This document shows positions 1 to 13,999 of a stretch of DNA of 64,000 nt, one piece after another. A program made the translations under genes and the position numbers. The first letter of the stretch is position 1, and each line of letters begins with the position of its first letter. Under the pieces are notes generated by a model. That model was not told where the DNA came from, did not search any database, and was given only the letters and a program-made list of their open reading frames with translations. Source of the stretch: Alitta virens (lineage: Eukaryota > Annelida > Polychaeta > Phyllodocida > Nereididae); NCBI GenBank assembly GCA_932294295.1, contig OW028579.1:28779250-28843249 (forward strand). The letters are read 5' to 3'.

Positions 1-67
1 CCCTGCAGCATCCGGAAGTTCTGAAACGCAACGTCATGGTCGTCCGGGCAGCTCAAGTTCACCAGAC
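1..67 (-). CDS. UNC93A: UNC-93-like, coding exon 6, cut by the window edge (residues 544-565+)
   Basis: The acceptor TGTTTGCAG lies at 68-70. It encodes CLVNLSCPDDHDVAFQNFRM then LQG, matching the family segment with the A-F-x-N-[YF]-R motif just before the last spans. It remains open at base 1. Confidence 0.9.
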
Positions 68-3000
68 CTGCAAACACAAAACAACCAACATCGGGTAAGT
101 TCTCATTATTTAAGAACCCACAACTAAGATCTTCCAAGTTTAAGACCACCTTACTTAAACATTTTTAAGTCTTAAGATAACTTTTCAGGGTCCCAACAAC
201 TTTCAAAAAATTTCCCGAAACTGGATTACACCCATTTCAATGAGTCCCAAAAGTGTTCTTTATTATGGAGTACCACTGAACAGTTCAAAAACTTAACCGC
301 TAGATATATGGAAAGTTGGTAAAGCAGTGAATCGTCCTATTACCATGTTTATGTGCACACAGTCATTTTGTTTCCAGGCACAGTAACTACCTGGCCAGCT
401 CTAGCCTGACTACCTAACATATACTCCTCTACATAGCCCACTCAGGTGCTGATGAGACGTTAAACAATAACACACACACACACACCTAGCATATACTCAT
501 TGCCAATTAATACTGGGCATTCTTCGAGACTTGCAGTTAATCTAAAATGTCCCAATATCTCAAAATATTACTCTTAAAGATCCTTCACTGTGCCTAGTTT
601 GATGCATTTATCAAAAAATTATCCCTTGGTTTAGTATTTGCTGCATGCCTAGGCACTTTATGCACCCCTGGGCATATGATACATTTTGTACATAATAGGC
701 AGTAGAGGGCCATCTGATAATTGGGTAAACTGCATTTCTTGTGTAGTATGTGTAACTTCAAAATTGAAAATGAATGGTATAAATTTCACCCTGAGCAGAA
801 AAGTTGCTACACATTTGGAGAACAAGCTAATTCACAGAGGAGCAAGAATACTGTAAATATCCGAAGCTAAAAAAAAAGCGGCCTCGTTGATGGCTCTGTT
901 GATGAGCACCTGTCTCTGAAGCAGAAAGCAGCTGCTTCTTATTAGCTCTCCATTTGTGACTTCGATTACTTTTTTCTGTGTAAGAGACTTGACAGCCGAA
1001 AGAATGGAGCCTTTCTGGTTGGCTGGAAAACTTCTAAGAGGCATTAATAGAATGACTAGTGGAGGTCATTCAAGGGGAGAGGAGTTCGAGAGATGTTGAG
1101 ATAAAAGGTCGCTGCTCGTAATGGATATTGACAAATGGATTTGAAAGCATTGATTATTTCCTTCTGCTTCCGATATTCTTGCTTCTTTGCACTTATTATA
1201 TTTTTATCCTCGATAGGACTAACTGCTAAAAGGGGTTATACAAAGGAAGCAATCAGGAAGACGACCTCCTTCTGTCTTTGTGATGATGTCCAAAATTAAC
1301 GTCCTTAGTTCCTTGCATGATTAGTGATGGCAAGCAGGTGCTCCTATTCCTGTACAGGTGTAAGGGACATTGATGTCCAGATAGTGTTTCTGTTAGTGGC
1401 TTACTGTTGATGTTTCACAGTTAGTGTTCTTGTGTTGAAGAATTAATAATCAATATTATAATGATGTGATTTACGAAAAGCAACGGCTGGATATGGTGAT
1501 TTGCATTTGATGAGTATCTGGATGGACTTGTGCAAGAGATGACAGCCATATTGTTACAACTGAAAGTGATTTGATGCGATATTCTGAGACCTCTCTTTAG
1601 ATGTGTCCACTAACAACTCCTCTGTAATGGACTTAAGCAATAAATGTCTCTATTGTAAATGCAGCTGAGAAATTCTTAATTGTCATCTTATTGATCAAAT
1701 GTTGAATTTCATTATTTTAGCTAGTCGGATAGTTTCCATCTGTTCCCGTCTGGGGGAACTTTACAGACTAGCTTTCCTCGTGGGAAAGCACAAAAGTGAA
1801 CTGAATGTCAAAATTAAAATATTGCCAAAAAAAGAAAATTAAAAAAATTTTCATTATTGCATTGCAAAATTCAGATAAGACTTATCTAAGTGGAGTTTAC
1901 AGCTCACACATTGCATCATCAACCTTCAGATACATAACAAAGGACTGAGTAGTATTGATTGCGATGGCATTACTACGTCACGACTACACTGTAGTTCGAC
2001 TTCCCACTTGTAACAACAAATGACAATTTTTGTCAGCATAGTATTGACTAGACATAGATACTTACAGTTACACTGAGTCTGCCATATTGCGTCACAGATG
2101 CCCCACAAACCAGAGATCACAAAAAACACAGCGAAGAGTTTTTCGTCTGGAATCCAGACGAGCAGGAACACCATCAGACCTATGTGAAGAATGCTGCCAA
2201 TACCTGTAACATAGAAAATAGTATTGCTTACATTACAACTGGAAATGAAAAAAGAAAAATTGTAAATGACCATTTTGATGTCTCTTGATGTCGAAAACAA
2301 AATTTCAGATGTGCTTGGGATGGTGATTTACAATGTGACAGTATAGCATTTTCACGAGCCAACTTTTCATTAAAAGGCGGCTTCATAGCCATAGTTCCTG
2401 CACTTTAGTTTGGTTTACAAGGGTGTATCACTGTATGTACTGTTCAGGATTTATAATAGGATTCCTTCTGCAGTTTGAAGTATATTTCAATTAATTATTT
2501 GGATTTAAAGGCCTCACATCACAGTAGTTAGAAATACTTGATGAAGTGTTTGGTTAGACACATTAAGACCTTGGACGCAAATCCTGGGGAGATGACGCGG
2601 ACAAATCCCCCAAAAATGTTTTTCGTGTTCTAATGCAAAATTGTACATTGTATGATTTTGTGTTTCTGAGAGGTTTCATCCTCTCTAAAAATAAATTTCA
2701 AATCTTCACCACTGTCCTTGACTGTCAACGTTATATGGCATATTAAAATTGTTTTGCCAACTGTTTATAACAATATTCGCTGTCATATCAATAATATTAT
2801 GAGAGTTACTGATGACTGTTACAGGTGTCCCTGGTCAGTTTAGCAGGCAGTATACATGCAGTTTCTCCAATATTTTCAATGAAACTTACCAATAACTGCT
2901 TCACGTGGAACGTGTCTGGCCACCATGCCCACCAGGATGGAGAAGACTGAGTTAGCAGTTCCAAGGGTGATCATGTTGTAGCCCACATACTCCACACCTA

Positions 3001-6000
3001 TTGTACATGACACATAAGACTGAAAAAAAAAGGAAAGACGCATTTCAGTGCAGTGTAGTAGAGGCTAGGGATTGAAACAAATCCCCAAAATCAAAGGCAG
3101 TAGTCAATTTATTATTGGATTTAGTAATTGCATAAGATGAGGTGGAGCAGACTTTAGGTATTTTGTACTTAAATTAGTATAATATAAACATAGCCCTGCT
3201 CAAAGCCATTGTACAGTAGACTTTATGAAAAGTTTAGTCTCTTGAGTGACATAGTCTTACACCATTACTCAAGAATAATTAGCACTCCACTAGACGTCCA
3301 ATACATGGCATATAAGCTGGAATCTTTGCAGATTCTAACAGTATGGGAAATGGTGCTGAAATCTTTTGACAACCTCGCATTTAAAGATGCCCTAAAATCA
3401 TCTTACCAGTCAGATCGCTTTAATTTTGGCTGTTAATTTCACTGAAATCCTATTATATCTCTATCCCTTGAAAGAGTTGTTACACTGTTGGTGAAGACCT
3501 CAAACTATTGGGCTCTGCCCAATCAATGCACATTCCCATCCTATACCTACATGTAGTTCGCATGTAGATGACTGACCTCACAGGATAACACCTTATAAAT
3601 ACATTGTTAAAGCTAACTAACTAATCCTAATCACATCATATGCAAGAACATCCTCACCAGTATCACAAATGCTCTTTTGAGCCTATTCAGCCATGGTGGA
3701 GATGGTCTGCTGTAAAAGGGTATTCGCAGTCCCAAATCACCTCACTTCTCCAATGTCCTTTTTGTCTTTGTATATTCGTGGTCCCTGGGAGCCTGATGGG
3801 AAATTATTGTTCCGGGAAGTAACTGCGATTCGAGTTTCTACCACAAGGCTCTGTCGTTGATAACATTATGGTTTCATTTAGCGCGAACACTGAGCCAATG
3901 CAAAGAAACTTTCTCGGGGCAACTGGTCCCCCAAAGGAGGTCTCGGGTTTTACTCTGCAGGAAATGTGAGACATATTTAGTTGGCTAGTATGCCGGACTG
4001 TCTGCTGCACACTCCAGGCAGTCTGGTTGTGACAACTGAGAGCTCTGCAGGCAACAGTATACACACATCAGGGCCACTGCAAGTCCTACTGCAGTATGTA
4101 ATGCTAATGTGGTAGCACTAATATGATGTCACTGTAATGCAGTGACTGGCCAGTGCCACACAGATGCTGTTGGACAAGATACATCATTGTTATCTGTGTA
4201 TCTTCTGCTTATATTGTCTATTCGTGTCATTGGCAACTGTTACTAAAGTCATTCAAGCAACCAAAATTATGAAATTCTTTGTGATAGAACCTTCGTATAG
4301 AGTTCCAATGTCTGGCTTATTGCACTTGTCACCAATATTCCGTGCTTTGTACAATTGGTCCAGGACCCGTTATAATTTATCATCTGAGATTGTTAAAAAG
4401 TGTTTGTTATACCCAGGTTTTGTTATATGGGGGTCTGATGTAAAAGACAGAAAAAGAACAGTTCCTAGACAATGAATTCATGATAAATGATTAAATACAT
4501 GGAACTTATTATTACATCTGAGCTCACTGATGATTGTGATATAGCTAGACAGTCGTCAGCTTTATGCCAAGGGAAATATTCTATTTCGTAAATTCTACTT
4601 GTGTATTATTGATGTTAAGTTGAGATTATTAAAATCTTATTGTGCCTCGATGTATACTGCTCATCTATGGTGGAACTATAAAAGGCATCTATTAGATCTT
4701 TGTACACTGCTAACCACAATACCTTTAAATTACAGTTGGGGTTTCTAAATATGAGTACACTAGCTTATTATATATATATATATACTCAGTGTTGTTCTGC
4801 TGTAATTAGAAATCTTATATATAGATTCTTGTGTAGATTAAATGTTTCCACAAATATTATAATCAGAAATATTTGTCAACCAGTCTACTGTATACTTCTA
4901 GGATTAGGAGGCACTTGGCCAACTTGTTGTATACATGTAAAGACAAACCTATAACATATTTGTCTTTTTTATCTACTTATATGGACCTCATATTACTTGT
5001 ATATGCTATATGCTGAGTCTGAAATAAAGTTTATCTATCTAACTGGACTTCCTATATTAGCGTACTGATTTATACAGGCGCAGCCGTGGGCGGAGGCCTA
5101 GCTCAGAGGTAGCGCTCTGGGCTTCCAACCGCTGGGTCCCGGGTTCGATTCCCGGTCAAGCCTAAGTTGGATGGCTGTTTCATCCTTCGTCTCATTGCCA
5201 TGGTCTCTGCCTGTCCTAATTAGCCCAATTGGTGCAGAAATACAGGACGTAAAGCCCTAATCACCCACCCACCCACAGGCACCAACCAGGCATCACTACT
5301 GAAATTTTAACTTCAACAGAGTGACTTGAAATTCTGTCCATATTCAAAACAGGAAAACAGAATTATTAGCAAGAACAGATTGGAAAGCTAGATAGCATTA
5401 TTGTTTAGTCTCTTGGAGTTGTTGGGTTATTTGGGAAAGATGGAGGAAACCCTATTTTTCATCAGAAGTCTGGTCTCTTGAGAAACATAGTCTTAAATGA
5501 ATTTCAATGAGAAACTGCCTTGGAAGTTTTGGTTACTTTGTAACAAGTTCCCTAAGAGCTATCAAGAGACTTGACAACAAAGGACTGGCCAATGTTGACA
5601 AGTTTCCCCCATTCAATGGAGAAGGAGGATCTGAATTTCTTTGCATGAGGTTTACTGACCAAGGGTTGGGAAGACTGACATATTAACTCCAACAGTAGTC
5701 AGGTTTTTTCTTGAATGTCTGTGGATTTATATTTTTGTTCGTTTTAGAGTCATTGTAGTAAAGTCATCAACCTGGTTTAGTAGCACAGAATATTGGTACT
5801 GCAATAGAATTCTTCGACGTCTGTCAGTTTCCTCTTTTTATCTTTGTTGTGTTAGCTTAAGAATAAGCAGACAGACCCCCGCTTATTGAAATTCTATTTT
5901 GGACTGTAAAAACATGTTTGTTATAATCACGTTTCGTTATACGTTGGTCTGTTTTAAGAGATATGCCAAAAGTCTGTTCAAGGATGATGACCTTGCTGCA

Positions 6001-9000
6001 ACCAGACTTTCTTCAATAGTTGCGTTTGTTATACATGATTGTTAATGAGTCTGACCATAACATAAGACCTGTACAGGATGCACCACCTCATCTTACACAG
6101 CAGACTTTATCAAAAGGACAGGTCAATGTTTTCGCAATTTTCTGAAAGCTGTTGTCAATGAGAGCAGAATACTTTAATAGCAATGTTAACAACAGGTTTT
6201 TTCAGAGAATGGAAAATATAAATGTTGCCAGTTTTATGTATTTATTATTGGATAAAGCAACTGCATAGGTATTTGGTACTTACATTAGTATAATCAGCAT
6301 AAACAAAGCCCTGCTCAAAGCCATTGAAAATGAGAAGAGGTATCAAGAGGCGGTAGGTCTTGTGCGTGGCGAGGTGTCTCACGTTGCTCCACACCATCTG
6401 AAAATATAAAAACATTGGTTGATAAATTGATGATTAGGTGATAGATCTATACAAAAAGATAGATGATATGTACAAAAAGCCAATCAATAAGTAGATAGAA
6501 TGACGAGAGTTTGGTGATAGTTACAGAAACTGGCAATACACTCCATCGAAACACCTGTCTAGCTAGTAGCTTTTCCCTAGGCAGGGTATCCACTCAATTT
6601 TGAAAATGATTTTTCCCAGATATATTCTGCGACTATTTATGTTGCTCATGACGGCCTCCAGCCACCTCCAATAGCCGTACCTTCACCTCCATGTACCATA
6701 ATTGCGTGTTTTATTACTGATTGTGATATTCCCAAGTTAAATGGGGGTGGGGGCCTAGCTCAGTGGTAGCATTCTGGGCTTCCAACCACTGGGTCCCGGG
6801 TTCAATTTCCGGTCGAGCCTAAGTTGGATGGCTGTTTCATCCTCCATCTCATTGTCATGGTCCCTGCCTGTCCTAATTAATTAGCCCATCCGGTGCAGAA
6901 ATACAGGACGTAAAGCCCTAATCCACCACCCCCACCACCCAAGTTAAATGGTCCATTTGACATTGATTGAAATATGCCATAATCATGATAATGCAATTAT
7001 ATAAGTCAGAAACAAATTTTGAAGATGCACTAGAAATCACCATCTAATGCAATGTAGGTTGGTTCTGGCTACCATAGGACATACATTACCACATGAATAA
7101 ACTGATTGGTCAAACTGACGTTTAGCTAACTAACTTACTAATTAACTAAAATCCCACGGAGATTTTGATTCATCCAGGAATAACATAGATGGTGCAAAGA
7201 GCTTTAACCATGCATGAAAAGGCGGGGGCCTAGCTCAGATGTAGCGCTCTGGGCCTCCAACCACTGGGTCCTGGGTTCGATTCCCGGTCGAGCCTAAGTT
7301 GGATGGCTGTTTCATCCTTTGTCTCATAGCCATGGTCTCTGCCTGTCCTAATTGCCCAACTGGTGCAGCAATACAGGACGTAAAGCCCTAATCACACACA
7401 AACACACACCATGCATGAAAGCTTTCAGTTATGGCACAGCAGAAGAGCTTATTTAATAGCAAGAAAATTACAGCATAGAAAAACCTATGGACCTCTCTCT
7501 ATAAAAGAAATAACGAACCCGAAAATGTGACTATCAAGTAGTGCTGAAACTTAGCCAATAACCAGGCTAAGTGAATGTAATTTTTATTGATACGTTGTTT
7601 TAAGGATTTGGAAAGCTGGTGAAATTCAGACACACAATGGAGTCATTAATCACTTTGTGAAACACTGAGCAATTTTCTTGTAATTATCAGTCACTGTGAG
7701 AAACATGCCGAGATGTTGACATCAATCCTCCAAAGAAATGTCGCTCGTCGAATATTCACTCCTCGACCGAAAAACACTTCTTGCAATCCATCAAGGGTTT
7801 TGTGGCAAAGCGTCCTCGATTGAGTGGAATATTTGAAGTTTTAATCTTAAAGATTCAAATGATATTACAAAAGATTTCTGTTTATTCTTCAATTACATTC
7901 TACATACTTTGTTTAAATGGAATTCTAAATTTATTGATGACATGTTGACTAAATTCAAGGATTAAATAATAAGGTTAGCTGCTGTCATGGAATGGTGTTG
8001 GGTGGATTAGAGCTTTACGTCCTGTATTTCTGCACCTGATGGGCTAATTAGGACAGGCAAGGACCATGGCAATGAGATGAAGAATGAAACAGCCATCTAA
8101 CTTAGGCTCGACCAGGAATTGAATCCGGGACCCAGTGGTTGGAAGCCCAGCGCGCAACCACTGAGCTAGGCACTGTCATGGAATGATGTAATAGCATTTG
8201 TTGTGGTTTATGTATGCTTGCCAGAATAAAGAATAGATCACAATATTTATCTATTATGTATCAAAGTATCAGAAGAAAATAGTGGCAAGTGTAAAGATTT
8301 ATTTACAGAAATTTGAAATTTAACTATAGGGGCCATACGTGGTTTATCCATAAAGGTTTTATACTTTAAATTTATTATAGAAGGTAAAATTGTATTACTG
8401 TACTAAAGAGAATCTGAGAATGGCCATAAAAAGAAAATTAATAGTTTTGATACTTGCACAACTTACGGCACTAAAGTTCAGTTGTGCAGCAGGTTAGCAT
8501 AAGTTAATTAGAACATGTCACTTAATTATTGGTTCTAGCAAAAATATGTAATAATTACCCTAATTAAGTCATAAAAATGTATAATGCTGGACAACTAGTG
8601 CAATTGCAGTGATTTATAACAGAAAATAAAATAAGACCTTACTTCTCACAGTGACTGATATCACAAGAAAATTGCTCAGTGTTTGACAAAGAGCTTATTT
8701 GAATATATATATATATTCTTTTATTGACAACGCAATATAATACGATTTGGTCGTAATGCAAATGATGTGCAGCTTTATGTATAAGGTCGAATGTATGCTC
8801 TTGTATGCGTAACCAAAATTCATTGACATAGAAACATAGAAAGAAACTGGTTTTAATGTTCACTCGGTATGGAAATCCACACTGCTCACCAATTGCAAAT
8901 GTTCGACTCTCATTGTGATGTTTTCCCACTTACAAAGCTCTTGACCTTGAAAAGGAGGTTAATTGCTGGTGCTAAGCGCTTTACAATTGTTGTCATTGTC

Positions 9001-12000
9001 TGTTGCAAGATCATTATCACAAAAGCTGTCGAGAGAAAAAAAATGGCTTCAAGTTCGTTGCTATGTGGTTTTTTGTGGTGCTATTATTGTTGTGAATTCT
9101 GTTGTGCAATGTATTGTGTTGTTTCAAATTGTTTCTTAAAGAGTATTGGTGTAAATTAAACTGAAGTCATATTGTATATACTAGCTGGAAGAGGCAATAA
9201 TAATGATGATCCACAAGATTGCAAATATTTACCCCATGGGTAGGTCTGTAGTTGTCTCTGGCAATGAATTCTACCGATTCATTAGTTTTAGAATATAATT
9301 CTAAGTTTCTTTCTGTAGTCCGAGAAAATGCCTCACAATGAGCCCTTGAGTGTGCTACAAGAAATGAAGAGCCCATCTGAGTTGCAGACTTAAAACATCC
9401 TGACTGAACGGATGCAAAGATATGTCACTTATTTACCACATCTCACTCGAATGTTTTGATCCACCCCTGGATATTGATATTACAGCAGATTTCATAGACT
9501 ACAATTGGTTAAGGAAGTCACTCAGCCAATGGGATTCCCGAATTCACATGACCTCTGGAGTTTTGTTTCCATGGCTATGAAAACCGATGTAAAGCCCGCA
9601 ACTCCACTGATGGCCACCACTTCGTTGACTCGCACTGTCACCAGCAGTCTTTCAACCTTCCTTCTAAGTTGGGCTTTGAGTTGAAATTCTCATAGGAACT
9701 GTCTCAATTCTAGTTCCTGAACCAACCTGCTGAAGTCATTCCTCTTGACAAAATATGATTGACTACTAGTCTTTCCAAGCATTGCTTTTCCTGTATTTTA
9801 ACTGCATTAAGGCCACGGTTTTTTGATCATATGTTTCTCGGAACTTTCTCGGACTGTTTTTCATGAGACGGTCGGTCAGAAAAAAATAACAAAATCCCCA
9901 GAAAGTGTTTTTCAATAATAAATTAATGGATATACCATATCCATTGATTTATTAATTGAGCGGCACTGCAAAAGTTTGGCCGGCGGTGTCGAGAAACGAA
10001 AGATAAAAAAACCATGGCCTAACAGAACAATTTAAACGTTGTTTAAAGAGTACATAATACCTTTTTCTACTATAACAAAATTTCCCCACTCCACTGAGTT
10101 TGAGAAATAGATTGTCGAGCTGCAATATTATCAACCTTATATTATTGCAGCTCAGCTCGTAGTTTGGCTATGAAGACGTGTGTTAAAATCTTTCTCTCCT
10201 TACAAGTGACCTTGAAATGTAAAGGAATCCTCTGTGTGTTTTACAATGGCTCTTACTGTCTGAGAAATGGATTTAAAGATAGATGAGTGACCTTGGAGAG
10301 ATTGAAGCTGCTCTTAAGAACTGTACTTGCATAGTCTTAGTTTTCTTTACATCCTTTTTTTTCATCTTGGTAATTTATAGAGGCAATCAATTCAACAGCA
10401 GTCTCTTCTGCATAGCACTGTATACAGTAGAATCCAAAAATTATTATAAATATATATAAGGTGGTCTTATTGTGTGGAAACAATGCTTAGAGTAGGAAAA
10501 TAACATTTTAAGCAACCAATTACACATTCTCCCTTTCACAACTCTATATATAGCAGAACCTTGGTAATACGGATACCAAGTATTCAAAATTTATGCATTA
10601 TGTAGATGTAGTCTTAATTATAGACTATAAAACAATGCTAATAGTAGCATACATGCAAAATATAGTGGTTTCAATTGTGAGGTAATTTTACAAGCGATGT
10701 GGTCTTCCGCATGGTTCGGCTTCGACTCTTACTTAAATGACAATGCTTTCTCATTTCTAAGATTTCTGTGACAATTTATTGTCGAGTGTCATCAGACAAA
10801 GTGGAAAGTGGAATTTACACCTCGCCATAAATATCATCCCTTGCTTACTTTGTAGAAGTTTGAGCAATATATTTCATAAATGGGGCTCCTGTATCCTGTT
10901 TTAAACCCATATTGCAGAGATAGTGTTTTGTGCTATCTGCGACTGCAGGTTTGAAAACAAAAGTGGTAAAAACCCACACATGAACATGTGTGAACATGTT
11001 TATTAGGGAAAAAGGTGAGGCTTACTATTAATAACCCAATGATAAAACCTTGGCAGTGCCCCACATTTCACTGTTAGTCCAATTAACATACTGTCATTTT
11101 ATTGGACAGATTTGAGAAAGTGGAATTTATCACATCTTGCCGCCCTTGTCTAAAAAATTGCAGTGACAAAACTGAAAAGTAGAGCTCATGTATTCTTGTA
11201 AATCCATATGCAAACATATTGGTAGAAGCATCGCAACACTCTGTGATAATCAATTGTGGAGTCTGATCAGTGAAAGTGGAGAGCGGAATTTATCACAGCA
11301 GCTTGCGGTGATTCTGCAAATATCATCTTGGAAATCCTCGTATGAATTATAGCAACACAATTTAGGTCGTGTGGATCGGTTTGGGGTTCAATTCGTTGGA
11401 TGAAACGGACTCTTCTTGTGGGCTAGATTCCCTCTCCAGATTGCCCTGCCCTTCACCCCAAACCAATCACTACAGAGTGGCCCTCATTTCCCTCCAAAGC
11501 CCCACAAATCAAATTAGGTCAGTGACCTAGTTTCCTGTGGACACCTGCCTGACAATTGGTTGCCTCATTGGTCATGTGACTGGTGTTAAATTGGATTCAA
11601 TCCAGAGTGTATTTCACTGTCCATTGCCACTCTGCTGCAAATAGGTATTCCTTACCAGGGAAGCAGCTTTATACCACAACTACTGGCAAGTTGGCCACAT
11701 CATGTCTGTATAGTAGTTCTGGAACATACTTTTTGTGTTTCTTTTTCTTCCTGTAGTTTGCTTTCTTTTGCATCTGTTCTTCTCTTTCTGTTTTTTCCCC
11801 TTGGTTCATTATTTATTCATTCGCTATTTTTTAGACAAGGCGGAAAGGCAGTTCTACAGCGAGACAGTAAACAATACAGATTTATATCAAAAGTTGTGTT
11901 CTAATTTTTTGCTCACAACAATTAAGGCAACCTCTTTTTAAATGTCTTTTATGATGTCACTGATTGACAGTCTGAATGTTACTAGATTTATGGTTTGTCC

Positions 12001-13968
12001 TTGTTCACTTCAGCTACTAACTCTAAAAGCTAGAACATGTGACTTCAGTACTTGAGAACTCCACCATATGCTTGAAAATGTGAATTTTTTTTTTGCTCTG
12101 GTTGAGTCCAAAACATTTAGTAAGAAGTATTTTGCCATATTCTTACATCAATATAATTGCATTTCTCTAAATTAATACCTAATGAGGCCTTGACGGGGCT
12201 TCAGCCTAATCTTTGTAGAGACGCGACTGCCATATTCACTTGAAAGGTGTCATAATTGTGAGGTTTTACTGTATTCCAGTGGGGTTAATTATGTATTGCA
12301 GTCAGAATGAGAGGGGAATGTTTCAGGCAGTTTGGGGCTTGCTATTAATCCCCATAGCTCCAACTGGAGTGTCATGTGCTGTCATGTCATAAGCACACAC
12401 TGACGCGTCACACTTCCACTGGATCGTGTACTGACATGACACAAGTATGGATTCGACATGAAAATTTAATGCAGTGAAGTCAATCTTGGATTTGTGACCA
12501 TTTTGAAAGGAATACAGTGCAATTTTGTTGTAAGACCGCTATCAACTTGGAATTTCACCTAACTCAATGAGGAACTACACGAGAACGTCACCAGAGGTTG
12601 TTTGACATCAACTGGTGTGATGTCATTCTTGTTACAGTGGATGATATCGTCCTATTGTGCTTTAGGCCTAACACAATTAAGACCACAATTTCGAATTCTT
12701 TGTACCATCCTAAAAGGGCGGGGGCCTAGCTCAGAGGTAGCGCTCTGGGCTTCCAACCGCTGGGTCCCGGGTTCGATTCCCGGTCGAGCCTAAATTGGAT
12801 GGCTGTTTCATCCTTCGTCTCATTGCTATGGTCTCTGCCTGTCCTAATTAGCCCATCAGGTGCAGAAATACAGGACGTAAAGCCCTAATCCACCCACCCA
12901 CCTGTACCATCCTAAAGCATTGTACAAAGTCAGTGATCCACCTCACATCGTTATGTCCAAAGATTTTGAACCGAGGGTGGCCTTGATTTTTTTTTTCCAT
13001 TGAACCAAGGGTGGCCTATACATATGGATTACATTAATTAATACATTAATTAATACATTTTGCACATCAATTAGTTTGGATGATTATACTGAACCATCCT
13101 AAGACTTACGATTAATTGTCCTACCCAATAGTACAAGACCATTTCACCATTAAGACAAGTACATTTTTCACAGTAGATGTCTTAGCAGTGAGGTCCTACT
13201 GTACCGTCCTAAGGGCCACAATTCACCAAGTGACTGCATGTGAGAGAGGTGACCAAGTCCATGTCCCTCCTTAATGCTTTCTGGAAGCAACAAGACTTGA
13301 TAAAGATTAACGGCTTTTTCTGCTCGCCCATTTTCATAAGATTCCCATATATCACATGATTTGTAATTTGTTTCCATGGCAACAGCCTATGAGATTTGCA
13401 GCGCTAGAGCAGGAAGAGACCTCATTGAATTGACTGATAGGTGCAGTGGAATTGCTCTCCTTTTTTTTTGTTTACAAGGTTGCCCATCATCCAGGAAAGC
13501 TATTCATTGGTGTGAAAGAATTAGCTACAGTCGTCCTTGAGCTAATTCATGCCATTTTTAACCAATCCTGTATTTAAGCTTCCCATTGTAGTCTGAAAAG
13601 TTTATTTTGTCATTGAGTGATGTATTGTTGCATGAACAAATGGTGCAACAAATTATTACCATCAAGTAAGAATTCAGACAATGAGTATAACAGCCATTCT
13701 TGAGAATCTGATACTTAACAGGTCAGGAGGGCTTGGTGACCAGATGTTTACAATCTGGCTTTTAGCTATCTAGCTAGCTTCTCTGACAGTAACTCTGCGT
13801 TCATGGGTTTGAGCCAATTCCCACCCCTGCTTAAGATCCGCATCTTTTAAGACTCCATTTTATCAGATGGGACAAACTCCTCGTAAACTGTGGCCAAATT
13901 ACATTGGGAGATCAAGGATTGTCCATTGCAACATCACCCATTAGAATACTAACCTATTCTTCGATAAA

Positions 13969-13999
<31 letters not shown>

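Larger units (their letters stand above)
3020..6283 (-). other. UNC-93-like intron 3
   Basis: A 3.3 kb intron. It holds the exon 3 relic, a CR1/L2-like LINE 3' end (4490-5035) and SINE copy 1 (5082-5274). Motifs such as GTTTGTTATACCCAGG (about 4400-4440) and TTTCGTTATACGTTGG (about 5930) look like ends of old Tc1/mariner- or pogo-type elements, not bounded further. I see nothing coding for the host. Confidence 0.75.

Noticed and set aside
4164..4475. 103-residue open frame upstream of the LINE remnant
   Set aside because: No recognisable domain. It contains transposon-like GTTTGTTATACC sequence and ends just where the LINE fragment begins; probably repeat-derived noise.
5089..5163. Head of SINE copy 1 (and 6745, 7220, 12715, 38988, 58353) as functional tRNA-Gly genes
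   Set aside because: The T arm and anticodon loop are good, but the acceptor stem does not pair, the anticodon stem is mismatched, and the same head is always joined to the same 110-bp body with target duplications.
6731..7420. SINE copies 2 and 3 as a CRISPR-like repeat array
   Set aside because: The repeats are about 190 bp with separate target duplications in a eukaryotic intron; there are no short regular spacers.
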